Source: Bacteroidota bacterium
GTDB lineage: Bacteria > Bacteroidota > Bacteroidia > Chitinophagales > Saprospiraceae
Reading direction: 5' to 3'
Assembly (NCBI GenBank): GCA_029561355.1
Contig: JAKQJD010000334.1
Coordinates: forward strand, 1-37,634
Length of the DNA stretch: 37,634 nucleotides
In this document: piece by piece, positions 29,254-37,634 of the stretch
Position numbering within the stretch: the first letter of the stretch is position 1
How the letters are laid out: every line of letters starts with the position of its first letter
Program-made: the position numbers and the translations under genes
Notes under the pieces: model-generated
What the model was told of the DNA's origin: nothing
The model's database searches: none
What the model saw: the letters and a program-made list of their open reading frames with translations, nothing else

Positions 29254-31191
29254 ATGAAAATCAAGGAAAAAACCGCCACGGGTTACCTCAAGTACGAACT
29301 CAAGAATTTTGAAAAAATGCCTGTAAAAATCTGGGAGGATTCCCAGGAGGCATCCCGCCACGTGGCCCGCTCCATTGCGCTGGCGATCCGGCAAAAGCAG
29401 CAGGACGGGGAACACATCGTACTCGGTCTGGCTACCGGCAGCACGCCTATTAAAGTGTACGAGGATCTGGTGCGCATGCACAAGGAAGAAGGCCTGAGTT
29501 TTCAGAATGTTATCACGTTCAACCTCGACGAATACTATCCCATGTCGCGGGAAGCGCAGCAGAGTTACTGGCGTTTTATGCACGAATATTTGTTCGATCA
29601 CGTCGACGTGCTGCCCGAGAATATCCATATTCCCGACGGCACCCTGCCAATGGAAAAAATTGCCGGCTACTGCGAATTTTATGAAAAACAGATCGACCTG
29701 GCAGGCGGCATAGATATTCAGTTGCTGGGCATCGGCCGCACCGGCCACATCGGCTTCAATGAGCCCGGCGCCTGGGAAACTTCCCCGACCCGCATGGTCA
29801 GGCTGGACCACATTACCCGGCACGACGCGTCCAGGGATTTTCAAAGCGGCGATGACGTGCCTTACCGCGCCATTACCATGGGCGTCGGCAGCATTTTTAA
29901 AGCGCGCACGGTGTACCTGATGGCCTGGGGACAGCACAAGGCTTCCATTATTCAACAAGCCATCGAAGGAGAGATCAGCACCTCCGTACCGGCTTCCTTT
30001 TTGCAAAAACACCCGAACGTCAAAGTCGTTCTGGATAAAAGCGCGGCCGAAGAACTGACCAAAATGAAATCGCCGTGGCTGGCCGGCATCTGTAACTGGA
30101 ACGACGACCTGATTTGCAAAGCCGTGGTTTGGCTGTCCCAAAAAACAGGCAAACCGATCCTCAAACTCACCGACGAAGATTACAACGAGCATGGCCTGAG
30201 CGACCTTATCATTGAACAGGCCAACTCTTATGAACTTAACATACAGATTTTCAACAGATTACAACGAACCATTACCGGATGGCCGGGTGGCAAGCCCCAT
30301 GCCGACGATACCAACCGTCCCGAGCGCGCCAAACCCGCCAAAAAACGCGTCATCCTGTTCAGCCCGCACCCCGACGACGACGTGATTTCCATGGGCGGCA
30401 CTTTCCAGCGCCTGGTCGATCAGGGACACGAAGTACATGTGGCGTATCAAACTTCCGGCAACATCGCCGTGCACGATTACGATGCGCTGCGCTATGCCGA
30501 GTTCATGCGCGAGTTCAAATCCAGCCAGGGTACGCTGGACGAGACAGCCTCCGCGCTCTACGACAAGATCATTCATTTTTTGAATACAAAAGATTCCGGT
30601 ACGCCGGATATTCCCGAGGTGCGCAGCATCAAGGGCCTGATCCGGAGAGGCGAGGCGCGTGGTGGCGCGCGCTTCACCGGGTTGCAGGATAAGCAGATCC
30701 ATTTCCTGGATATGCCGTTTTATGAAACCGGAAAAACCCGCAAAATGCCGCTCGGCGATGCCGATATCCAGATCATTGTCGATCTGATGGCGCGTGTCAA
30801 GCCGCACCAGGTTTTTGCCGCAGGCGACCTGGCCGACCCGCACGGCACCCACCGCGTTTGTCTGGATGCCATTTTCGAGTCCTTCCGCAGGCTCGACAAC
30901 GAGGCCTGGATGAAAGACTGCTGGCTGTGGATGTACCGCGGCGCCTGGCACGAGTGGGCGGTGCACGAAATAGAAATGGCAGTGCCGATGAGTCCGCAGC
31001 AACTACGCAAAAAACGCCAGGCCATTTTTATGCACCAGAGCCAGAAAGACCGCGCGCCTTTCCCCGGCGACGACAGCCGCGAATTCTGGCAACGTGCAGA
31101 AGACCGAAACAAGGGAACTGCCCAGATGTACCGCGATTTGGGGCTGGCGGAATATGAGGCGATGGAGGCGTTTGTGCGGTGGAAAGGGTAG
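29254..31191 (+). CDS. nagB: Glucosamine-6-phosphate deaminase fused to a PIG-L/LmbE deacetylase-like domain
   Basis: The product has 645 residues from the ATG at 29254. TTG 29200 and ATG 29221 are in-frame alternatives that add an odd N-terminus; the promoter at 29179-29186 allows either ATG. Residues about 20-290 are a NagB domain: LATGSTPIKVYEDL, FNLDEYYP (Asp92) and GIGRTGHIGFNEPG (His165, Glu170). The position of E. coli Asp141 is Thr163 here. Residues about 364-600 are a PIG-L/LmbE domain with the zinc motif SPHPDDDVISMGG (His372, Asp374, Asp375) and ADPHGTHRVCLDA. NagB converts glucosamine-6-phosphate to fructose-6-phosphate and ammonia. The second domain suggests removal of an acetyl group, so the protein might take N-acetylglucosamine-6-phosphate in two steps; that is inference. 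Bacteroidota homologues of this length are known. Confidence 0.9.
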   Translation: MKIKEKTATGYLKYELKNFEKMPVKIWEDSQEASRHVARSIALAIRQKQQDGEHIVLGLATGSTPIKVYEDLVRMHKEEGLSFQNVITFNLDEYYPMSREAQQSYWRFMHEYLFDHVDVLPENIHIPDGTLPMEKIAGYCEFYEKQIDLAGGIDIQLLGIGRTGHIGFNEPGAWETSPTRMVRLDHITRHDASRDFQSGDDVPYRAITMGVGSIFKARTVYLMAWGQHKASIIQQAIEGEISTSVPASFLQKHPNVKVVLDKSAAEELTKMKSPWLAGICNWNDDLICKAVVWLSQKTGKPILKLTDEDYNEHGLSDLIIEQANSYELNIQIFNRLQRTITGWPGGKPHADDTNRPERAKPAKKRVILFSPHPDDDVISMGGTFQRLVDQGHEVHVAYQTSGNIAVHDYDALRYAEFMREFKSSQGTLDETASALYDKIIHFLNTKDSGTPDIPEVRSIKGLIRRGEARGGARFTGLQDKQIHFLDMPFYETGKTRKMPLGDADIQIIVDLMARVKPHQVFAAGDLADPHGTHRVCLDAIFESFRRLDNEAWMKDCWLWMYRGAWHEWAVHEIEMAVPMSPQQLRKKRQAIFMHQSQKDRAPFPGDDSREFWQRAEDRNKGTAQMYRDLGLAEYEAMEAFVRWKG

Positions 31192-31194
31192 GAT

Positions 31195-31611
31195 ATGAAA
31201 GATCTGAAAATCAATCACTTGCAACACGTCGGTATTCCGGTTACCGACCTGCGTACTTCGGAAGCCTTTTATGAAACGCTGGGCTTTCAGAATGTCATGT
31301 CTTCCACTTTCGAGTTTGCCGGAGAGGCAGGCGGTAAGGTAGCGATGATGAAAAACGGAAGCGTAATCATCGAATTGTACCAAATGCCCGAAACGGAGCT
31401 TCGTAAAATCCGGGAACGTGGAGACGGCCATATTGACCACGTCGCTTTTGATGTGGATGATGTGGAATTCACCTTCCAAACCCTGAAAAATGCAGGATTC
31501 CAGGTTCTGGAACCAGCGCCCGTATTTCTGGCCTTTTGGAAAAACGGGTGCAAATATTTTAATATTCTTGGGCCGGACGGGGAACGACTGGAGTTTAATC
31601 AGATTTTATAA
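31195..31611 (+). CDS. VOC/glyoxalase superfamily protein
   Basis: The 138-residue product is a single vicinal-oxygen-chelate domain of paired beta-alpha-beta units. INHLQHVGIPVTDLRTSEAFY provides the first metal-ligand histidine (His12), and GHIDHVAFDVDDVEF a second (His83). VIIELYQ and PDGERLEFNQIL supply the glutamates expected for metal binding. The family holds glyoxalase I, dioxygenases, epimerases and resistance proteins, so the reaction is unknown. It starts 3 bases after the deaminase stop and is probably co-transcribed with it and under the same LacI operators, which hints at a role in amino-sugar metabolism. Cytoplasmic; no signal peptide. Confidence 0.85.
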   Translation: MKDLKINHLQHVGIPVTDLRTSEAFYETLGFQNVMSSTFEFAGEAGGKVAMMKNGSVIIELYQMPETELRKIRERGDGHIDHVAFDVDDVEFTFQTLKNAGFQVLEPAPVFLAFWKNGCKYFNILGPDGERLEFNQIL

Positions 31612-31633
31612 GCGCTTGCGCTGTCTTTCTTTT
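31611..31633 (+). terminator. Weak terminator after the VOC gene
   Basis: AGCGC-TT-GCGCT (31611-31622) is a small hairpin followed by the pyrimidine tract GTCTTTCTTTT. It overlaps the last base of the stop codon. The stem is short, so efficiency is doubtful. Confidence 0.35.
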
Positions 31634-31634
31634 G

Positions 31635-32444
31635 CTAAAGCCCTTTGATTTTATTCTTTTCAAGGGCTAATTCCGGCTCGTTCGTCGTAATAAAATCAAA
31701 TCCCTGCCGCAATAGCCAGTCCATTTCCTGGGCTTCGTTCACCGTCCAGGCATTGAGAATGATTTTGTTTTTCCGGGCCATTTCAATCCATTCGGGATGC
31801 GCATGGAAAACGGAAAAATGGTAGTCGGCGCCGCGCACGCCATCGGTTTTCAACTGATCGGGATCGTGATTGCCTTCCAGGTATTGCGTAACGGCTCCGG
31901 GTTCCAGTTGCAGGATTTTTTTCAGAATATCGTAGTCGAAACTGATGTAAACCACCCGGCTCTGCACTTTCAGGGCATGCACCAGCCTCCAAACCTTCTC
32001 GGCGATCAACTGCCCGCGCTCCTTGCTTGTCTCTGAAGGTTTGATTTCGCAAACCAGCAGCGTATGCTGGTTTTTCGACATGCCTGCCCGCAGGTATTCC
32101 CGCAGCGTAGGCAGTTTTTCACCATTGGAAAGCGGGAATTTCACCAGATCGGCATAGTTCGTTTTTTCGATGGACATTTCATTATACGCCGGATCGTGGT
32201 TGATCACGAGCGAATCATCTGCTGTCATGCGCACGTCGAATTCCGAGCCTGCACAACCCAGTTCGATGGCCGTGCGCAGGGAAGCGATGGAGTTTTCCGG
32301 CAATCCGCGTTTTTTCCAGGCGCCGCGGTGGGCGACCACGGGGTTATCTGCTGCTTTAAAACGGACCTCCGATGCGGGTTTGAAACAGCCTGCAGCGAAC
32401 AGCAAAACGATTGCCGGTAAAAGTGACTTTGATTTTATATTCAT
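31635..32444 (-). CDS. Glycerophosphodiester phosphodiesterase, lipoprotein
   Basis: The 269-residue product has a lipobox (LLFAAGC, Cys20), then the GDPD TIM-barrel. The motifs are HRGAWKKRGLPENS (His39, Arg40, Glu50), SEFDVRMTADDSLV (Glu68, Asp70) and INHDP (His83), which together make the metal site and general acid-base pair. It hydrolyses glycerophosphodiesters to glycerol-3-phosphate and an alcohol, and the lipobox places it in the periplasm or on the outer membrane. It lies downstream of a SusD gene on the same strand but behind a terminator-like hairpin and a 255-base gap, so operon membership with SusC/SusD is uncertain. The length is normal for single-domain GDPD enzymes. It converges with the VOC gene. 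Confidence 0.9.
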   Translation of the reverse strand: MNIKSKSLLPAIVLLFAAGCFKPASEVRFKAADNPVVAHRGAWKKRGLPENSIASLRTAIELGCAGSEFDVRMTADDSLVINHDPAYNEMSIEKTNYADLVKFPLSNGEKLPTLREYLRAGMSKNQHTLLVCEIKPSETSKERGQLIAEKVWRLVHALKVQSRVVYISFDYDILKKILQLEPGAVTQYLEGNHDPDQLKTDGVRGADYHFSVFHAHPEWIEMARKNKIILNAWTVNEAQEMDWLLRQGFDFITTNEPELALEKNKIKGL

Positions 32445-32510
32445 GATTCCCCGGATGTTTTAGTTTCATTTCTAAGTCGCATAATTTATGTCAGACCATG
32501 ATTTCAATAT

Positions 32511-32564
32511 GATTAATATGATGGCCATGATTATCGAATGCATAATCATGGCATCTTATTAATC
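32511..32564. repeat. Long imperfect palindrome upstream of the GDPD gene
   Basis: An 11-bp perfect stem GCCATGATTAT/ATAATCATGGC (32524-32534, 32542-32552) with a 7-base loop extends outward, with two small gaps, to arms of about 23 bases (GATTAATATGATG and its near inverse). It lies 67 bases before the GDPD start. Confidence 0.7.
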
Positions 32565-32621
32565 ACGTTAAAATTAAAGTCAAAAATCCGTTTTAATCCG
32601 CAAAATCGCATCCCCATCACA

Positions 32622-32658
32622 GTCAAACAAATCAGCCCACCCAAACGGGCAGGCTGAT
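32622..32658 (-). terminator. Probable terminator after the second susD
   Basis: ATCAGCC (32631-32637) and GGCTGAT (32652-32658) form a 7-bp stem that can be extended by inner CCC/GGG pairing. On the minus strand a T-rich run (TTGTTTGACT) follows. It lies about 40 bases past the susD stop. Confidence 0.5.
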
Positions 32659-32699
32659 CCATATTGTGGTGGGAAATATGGGGCTGGGATTACCAGCGG

Positions 32700-34235
32700 T
32701 TAATACCCGATGTTCTGGGTGAGATTCGGATTGGCATCGCGTTCCAGTTGCGGAATCGGCATCACCCAGTGGTTGCGGTCGCAGTGGGAATAGTCCATTT
32801 TCACTGCAGGGCCTACCACACCATTGTTGCAGGTGTAGGTGTATTCGTCGAGGGCCAGCATGACGTCGGTGGCTGTTTCCGCCCGCATCAGGTCATCCCA
32901 GCGTTGCGCTTCGAATGCCAGTTCGAGTCTGCGTTCGTTCAGAATCGCCAGTTTCATTTCCGATTTGGACAGAGACGAAGATACCGGCGCAAGTCCTGCG
33001 CGGCTGCGCACGATATTGAGCGTGATGGCCGCTTCTGCCGGACTGCCGAGTTCGTTTTGCGCTTCCGCTTTCAGCAGAATGATGTCGGCCAGACGGAGCA
33101 GGTAATAGTCGTCGCCGCTGGCCCAGCCGGCCGGGTGTTTCTGTTTGTAATTGAACGGAATGGAAGTGGCCGGATCGGCGCAGGGGTTCCAGTTTTCGTC
33201 GGCCCAACTGATCGGATCGCCGTTACCGTCGGTATTCCAGAAAACGATGTTGGCATTTTTGCGTACCACGTCGCCGGCGGCATCGTATGCAGCCACCAGG
33301 TCTTTGGAAGGCACGCAGTATTTCTGCCAGCCGTCTTCCGGCGCGAGGTATAGTTCGATGCCCCAGCACGATGCCGACCAGTTGCCGGTTTCGAACGGGA
33401 TTTCCAGAATGGATTCCGAACTCATATAGTGCTGACCGTCAAAGAGATCGGCATAGTTGGTCAGCAGGGAGTAACCTGCCGGGCTGGAAATAACCGCATT
33501 GCAGTGCTCCAGCACGTGGCTGTAATCGCGGTCGCTGCGTTGCGCCCACACTTTTGCCAGCAGGGCATTGGCGGCGCCTTTGGTAGCGCGCACTTTGTTG
33601 ATGTTCGCGCTGCTGCCGTAGGAGTCGGGCAGGTTTTTGGCTGCCAGGTCGAGGTCTTCCACAATCTGGGCATACACCTCCGCTTCGGATGCGCGGGTTT
33701 TGCGTGTGATATCCGGATCGGCCGTATTGGATTGCAGTTCGAGCGGTACGCCGCCGTACATTTTTACCAACTGAAAGTAGTGCATGGCGCGCAGGAAACT
33801 GGCTTCACCGATGATCTGGTTGCGGCGGTCTTCCGTGAGGGCCGGATCGTTGATACTGCCGATTTTATCCAGCAGAATGTTGCTGCGGGCGATGCCGCGG
33901 TACAGGGCGCGCCAGTTGGCGAAGTTATGGTCGTTGCTGGCCGGCAGAATGAAGCGATCGTAATCGAGGAAGGTTTCCTCGTTGTTTCCGCCGGGGTATG
34001 CGTTGTCGGAGCGTACGTCGCTCAGCATCACATTTTCCCACTGGTAATAATCGGAAGCATAAAAAAGATTATAGCAGCCGGTGAGGGCATTTTCAATGTC
34101 TTCCGCTGTTTGATAGGCATTGCCGGTGGTGAGGGAAGTCTTGGGCTTGTCATCCAGGAATTTGGTACAGGAATCCAACACCACTACGGACAAGATCAGC
34201 AACGCCGCTTGCAGGTAAAAAGCATTTTTTTTCAT
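32700..34235 (-). CDS. SusD/RagB family outer-membrane lipoprotein
   Basis: The 511-residue product has a lipobox (VVVLDSC, Cys23) and SusD features: DNAYPGGNNEETFLDYDRF, EASFLRAMHYFQLVKMYGGVP, LRLADIILLKAEAQNELG, AILNERRLELAFEAQRWDDL and PIPQLERDANPNLTQNIGY at the end. It works as the ligand-binding lid of the SusC transporter encoded 20 bases upstream in the transcript. Ordinary rather than optimal codons are used, in contrast to the first SusC/SusD pair. A GDPD lipoprotein gene lies downstream, behind a probable terminator; no carbohydrate-active enzyme is adjacent inside the window, so the ligand remains open. Confidence 0.93.
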   Translation of the reverse strand: MKKNAFYLQAALLILSVVVLDSCTKFLDDKPKTSLTTGNAYQTAEDIENALTGCYNLFYASDYYQWENVMLSDVRSDNAYPGGNNEETFLDYDRFILPASNDHNFANWRALYRGIARSNILLDKIGSINDPALTEDRRNQIIGEASFLRAMHYFQLVKMYGGVPLELQSNTADPDITRKTRASEAEVYAQIVEDLDLAAKNLPDSYGSSANINKVRATKGAANALLAKVWAQRSDRDYSHVLEHCNAVISSPAGYSLLTNYADLFDGQHYMSSESILEIPFETGNWSASCWGIELYLAPEDGWQKYCVPSKDLVAAYDAAGDVVRKNANIVFWNTDGNGDPISWADENWNPCADPATSIPFNYKQKHPAGWASGDDYYLLRLADIILLKAEAQNELGSPAEAAITLNIVRSRAGLAPVSSSLSKSEMKLAILNERRLELAFEAQRWDDLMRAETATDVMLALDEYTYTCNNGVVGPAVKMDYSHCDRNHWVMPIPQLERDANPNLTQNIGY

Positions 34236-34255
34236 ATTTCTGATTGCGTTGAAAT

Positions 34256-37200
34256 TTAGAAACTGAGGTTGAGGCCGAGGATAAAGTCGCGGGAGTGCGG
34301 GTAGGTTCCAAAATCCACACCCGGTGCGGTATTCTGGTTGGTGGCGCCTTGCCCGGTGCTGCTGAATGCGCTGACTTCGGGGTCGAAACCGGAGTAGTTG
34401 GTGAATGTGAGCAGGTTTTCCACGGTGCAGTACACCATAAAACGGCTCATTTTCAATCGTTTGAGTTTTTCAGCCGGGATGTTGTAACCCAGCGTGAGCG
34501 CTTTCAGGCGGATGTAAGAGCCGTTTTCCACATAGCGCGTCGACACGGCGGAGTTGTCCCAGTTGGACGGAGACACACCGGGGATATCGGTCACGTCGCC
34601 CGGATTTTTCCAGCGGTTGAGCACGGTAGCCGACTGGTTCATCGGGAGCACCATCGATTCCGTGAGAATTCGGGTAGCATTGAGGATGTCGTTGCCCTGC
34701 ACGCCCTGGAAGAAGAAGTCGAGGGTGAAGTTTTTGATCGTGAAAGAGTTGCTGAATCCGAAGATGAATTTCGGGTTGGCATTTCCGATGATGCCCACAC
34801 TGTCGGCGCCGCCGTCGGCGGTTTTCAGGTAAACGATTTTGCCGGTAGCCGGATCGACCCCCTGTGAGTACTTGCCATAGAAAGAACCCAGCGGCGAGCC
34901 CGCCTGTACGATGGCGGTGTTCAGGCTGGTGCCCGCAGGATTCACTTCACCGGTGTGCAGGGTGGTGCCCACAATGTCGAGCACTTTTCCCTTGTTAAAG
35001 GAAATATTGAAATCGGTGGCCCAGCGGAAGTTTTCGCGAACGAAGTTTTTCGAACTGACCTGGAACTCGAAACCCTTGTTTTCAATACTACCCGCATTTT
35101 GCAGGGCGCTCGCAAAGCCGGTGCTGGTGGGTTGCGTTACTTCCAGCAGCAGGTCGGTGGTTTTTTTCGTGTAGTAATCCGTCGTGAACGTGAGGCGGCC
35201 GTGCAGCAGCGTCAGGTCGAGGCCGATGTCCACCTGCGATGTTTTTTCCCAGCGCAAGTCCTTGTTTTCCAGCGTGGTAGCAATAAACGCAGGCTGGTTT
35301 TGTCCGCCGATCAGGTATTTCTGTAGCGTGTCCACCAGGCCGTACCAGGCATACGGGCGGGAGCGGTCGTTGCCGACGATACCCCAACCGGCGCGGAGTT
35401 TCAACTCGTCGATGCCGGTGACGTTTTTGAAAAAATCTTCCTGTGAAATTTTCCAGCCCCCGGAGAACGACGGGAAATATCCCCATTTGTGCTCGGGTGA
35501 AAACTGCCCCGAACCGTCGGCGCGGAAATTGGAAGTCAGGAAGTACCGGTCATTATACGAGTAATTCAACCTGCCGATCGCTGCCACGTGCGATTGTTGT
35601 GCGAAATCGGAATACGGCGTGGCTTTTACATTGCCGGATTCGACGGAGTTGTCGGGTGCGCCGGTGAAGTCATGCGACGATTTGTACAGATTGTCATTCG
35701 TCTGGCGCGAAGCGATAAAGCCGCCCATCAGCGCCACGTTGTGCTGGTTGAAATTGGTAACGAAGTTGGCCGTATTTTCAGAAATCCAGTAGTTGTAATC
35801 ATAGGTGTTTTCGGCTGCCAGGCCTTTGAGCGACTGGCCGTACCGCGTTTGTACGGAATCCTGGAAGGAGGTGAATAAACCGTTCGATTTTTCAAAGCCC
35901 AGCAGGCTTTTCAGTTTCAGCCCTGTGGCGACTTCCGATTCGGCGTACACGTTGCCGTGCACGCGACTGGTGGAGAACTTGTGGTCGGGCTGGTACACCG
36001 TGGAAACCGGGTTTTCCAGGTCGTTGATGAACGGGCTTCTGGCGTATTCCTCCGGCTTGTCGGCATCGCGGATGCCGATGTTCGGCAGGGTAGTGTAGAG
36101 GCGCGAAATAACGCCATTGCGTTGATTTTCAGGCACATCGATGTCCGACCACTTGTCGTAAGCCACTGCGGTGCCGACTTTCAGGAACTTGACCAACTGG
36201 TGGTCGAGGTTCAGTTTGAAAGTACCGCGGCTCAGTTTGTTGTTGAGCACGATACCGTTCTGGTTGATAAAAGAACCGGATGCGTAATAGGAAGTTTTGG
36301 CTGTGCCGCCGGTGGCTGCCAGGTGGTAGTTCTGGGTGATGGCGGTGCGGAAAATCTCGTCCTGCCAGTTGGTATTGGCGTTGTATTTATTCCAGTCGGT
36401 CGACTCGCCCATTTCGGTCATCAGGTCGCGGAACTGGTCGCTGTTCAGCACGTCCATGCGTTTCCATGCTTTCGAGAACGTAGCGGAGGTATTGAAATTC
36501 AGTTTGAGTTTCTGGTTTTTGCCACGTTTGGTCGTGATGATCACCACGCCGTTGGCGCCGCTGCTGCCAAAAACAGCCGCCGAGGAAGCGTCTTTCAGCA
36601 CGGTGATGCTTTCGATATCCGCCGGGTTGATTTCGTTGGTGTTGTAGGTAGGCACCCCGTCGACGACGTACAGCGGATCGCTGCCCGAGGTAATGGAAGA
36701 TGTACCGCGTACGCGGATGGAAAAACCGGCTTGCGGTTGTCCGGAAGAGCGGATTACCTGTACACCGGCGGCTTTGCCTTCCATGGCGTAACCAAACTGC
36801 GTGTTGCCCCGGTTTTCAAGGTCTTTGGACGACAGAGTAGCCACCGATCCGGTGAGGTCTTTTTTCTTCTGGGTGCCGTAACCGACTACAACAACTTCCC
36901 CGAGGTTGGTGGAAATTTCTTCCAGGGTAACCGTAAGGTTGCTTTTACCGTCGACAGACACTTCCCGGGTTTCGAAGCCGGTGAAGGAAAAAACGAGTAC
37001 GGCATAATCCGGCGCATCGATTTTGAAATTGCCGTTACCATCTGTGGTGGTGCCTACGTTGGTGCCTTTTACCCGCACCGTCACGCCGGCCAGCGGTTCG
37101 TTTTTCTCGCTTACCACACGGCCGGTTACGACCTGAGCAAGTACGTCGGCCGGGGCGGTTTTTTCAGTAATGACGATCAGGCCGCTGTTCAGTTTTTTGT

Positions 37201-37525
37201 AAAGCAGTTCCGAGCCGGCGAGTACCTGGTTCAGTACGCTTTCCACGGGTTCATCTTCGGTAATTACGTCCACTTTGTTTTTGAGCGCAGGTAATTCGTA
37301 GTTGTACAAAAACCGGAGCGAGGTTTGTTTTTCAATGGCTCTGAAGACTTTTTTGAGCTCCGTTTGCTTCAGGTGCAGGGTTACATTTTGTGCATCTACT
37401 CCTTTTGCCATGACCTGCAAAGAGGTTAGAAGAAGGAGTGCGGCAGTTATTTTCATAACGCGAAACGATTTTGCAACATAACTTTGCTGAGAAAGCCATC
37501 TTGCGATGGGTACTTTTGGCTTCAT
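34256..37525 (-). CDS. SusC/RagA family TonB-dependent transporter with STN domain
   Basis: From the ATG at 37525 the product has 1089 residues. The N-terminus has a long positively charged lead (KPKVPIARWLSQQSYVAKSF) followed by the hydrophobic ITAALLLLTSLQVMAKG, the usual form for STN-type SusC proteins of this phylum; an in-frame start at 37621 looks spurious. The STN domain (about 45-110: VTLHLKQTELKKVFRAIEKQ, LRFLYNY) is followed by a carboxypeptidase D-like domain (VTGRVVSEKNEPLAGVTVRV), the TonB box (GEVVVVGYGTQKKKDLTGSV), plug (IRVRGTSSITSGSDPLYVVDG) and barrel. STN domains relay ligand binding to an anti-sigma factor, so FecI/FecR-type regulation is likely; such genes would lie past the right edge. 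It forms an import complex with the SusD encoded 20 bases downstream. Confidence 0.93.
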   Translation of the reverse strand: MKPKVPIARWLSQQSYVAKSFRVMKITAALLLLTSLQVMAKGVDAQNVTLHLKQTELKKVFRAIEKQTSLRFLYNYELPALKNKVDVITEDEPVESVLNQVLAGSELLYKKLNSGLIVITEKTAPADVLAQVVTGRVVSEKNEPLAGVTVRVKGTNVGTTTDGNGNFKIDAPDYAVLVFSFTGFETREVSVDGKSNLTVTLEEISTNLGEVVVVGYGTQKKKDLTGSVATLSSKDLENRGNTQFGYAMEGKAAGVQVIRSSGQPQAGFSIRVRGTSSITSGSDPLYVVDGVPTYNTNEINPADIESITVLKDASSAAVFGSSGANGVVIITTKRGKNQKLKLNFNTSATFSKAWKRMDVLNSDQFRDLMTEMGESTDWNKYNANTNWQDEIFRTAITQNYHLAATGGTAKTSYYASGSFINQNGIVLNNKLSRGTFKLNLDHQLVKFLKVGTAVAYDKWSDIDVPENQRNGVISRLYTTLPNIGIRDADKPEEYARSPFINDLENPVSTVYQPDHKFSTSRVHGNVYAESEVATGLKLKSLLGFEKSNGLFTSFQDSVQTRYGQSLKGLAAENTYDYNYWISENTANFVTNFNQHNVALMGGFIASRQTNDNLYKSSHDFTGAPDNSVESGNVKATPYSDFAQQSHVAAIGRLNYSYNDRYFLTSNFRADGSGQFSPEHKWGYFPSFSGGWKISQEDFFKNVTGIDELKLRAGWGIVGNDRSRPYAWYGLVDTLQKYLIGGQNQPAFIATTLENKDLRWEKTSQVDIGLDLTLLHGRLTFTTDYYTKKTTDLLLEVTQPTSTGFASALQNAGSIENKGFEFQVSSKNFVRENFRWATDFNISFNKGKVLDIVGTTLHTGEVNPAGTSLNTAIVQAGSPLGSFYGKYSQGVDPATGKIVYLKTADGGADSVGIIGNANPKFIFGFSNSFTIKNFTLDFFFQGVQGNDILNATRILTESMVLPMNQSATVLNRWKNPGDVTDIPGVSPSNWDNSAVSTRYVENGSYIRLKALTLGYNIPAEKLKRLKMSRFMVYCTVENLLTFTNYSGFDPEVSAFSSTGQGATNQNTAPGVDFGTYPHSRDFILGLNLSF

Positions 37526-37634
37526 ACAATTAAAAATAAAGGTTGAACAATAGGGAGCCTTGCGTACGATCCTCTTCGTGAAAGGTTCCCGGTTTAATTC
37601 TGCCGGGGAATGTTGGCGCATTTCCCGGTTTTTT

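Noticed and set aside
37526..37621. Upstream in-frame start for the second SusC
   Set aside because: The ATG at 37525 gives the N-terminus usual for STN-type SusC proteins; the extension has no family resemblance and probably is the leader.

Overview
This window comes from a Bacteroidota chromosome of moderate GC content. The signs are two SusC/SusD pairs, a type IX secretion (T9SS) C-terminal domain on a subtilase, futalosine-pathway menaquinone genes, TAnnTTTG promoter elements, weak or absent Shine-Dalgarno sites, and Bacteroidota-specific conserved small proteins. A Saprospiria- or Chitinophagia-like member is my best guess, by inference only. I saw no tRNA, rRNA, CRISPR array, prophage or insertion sequence.

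Region 1 (1-6656): the 5' part of glpD (minus, running off the left edge) and a small helix-turn-helix gene (minus). On the plus strand follow a GT-B glycosyltransferase, mqnE, a histidine phosphatase, mqnA, a lipoprotein MsrA and a NifU-type Fe-S scaffold. Three of these gaps contain long near-perfect hairpins.

Region 2 (6747-16866, all minus): a SusC/SusD pair with a clear terminator, then a two-gene unit of a very large FG-GAP/ASPIC-UnbV lipoprotein and a helix-hairpin-helix plus beta-barrel outer-membrane protein, 10 bases apart. The SusC/SusD pair has strongly biased codons, suggesting high expression.

Region 3 (17317-20680, plus): agmatine deiminase, a LacI-family regulator with a LacI-type operator inside its own promoter, and N-carbamoylputrescine amidase. 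Together the two enzymes make the agmatine-to-putrescine route. A perfect 44-bp hairpin lies between the regulator and the amidase.

Region 4 (20764-27918): a two-domain universal stress protein and a conserved small protein (minus), a secreted T9SS-sorted S8 protease (minus), a TerC-family membrane protein (plus), and a 47-codon gene with its own promoter and a strong terminator.

Region 5 (27949-37634): a LacI regulator divergent from a glucosamine-6-phosphate deaminase/PIG-L fusion, with two matching palindromic operators between them. Then come a VOC protein, a lipoprotein glycerophosphodiester phosphodiesterase, and a second SusD/SusC pair whose SusC carries an STN domain.

The least explained items are the family of long, sequence-unrelated intercistronic hairpins, the small gene at 27721, and the HHH-barrel/ASPIC-UnbV operon. 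The most testable regulatory claims are the two LacI operator systems.
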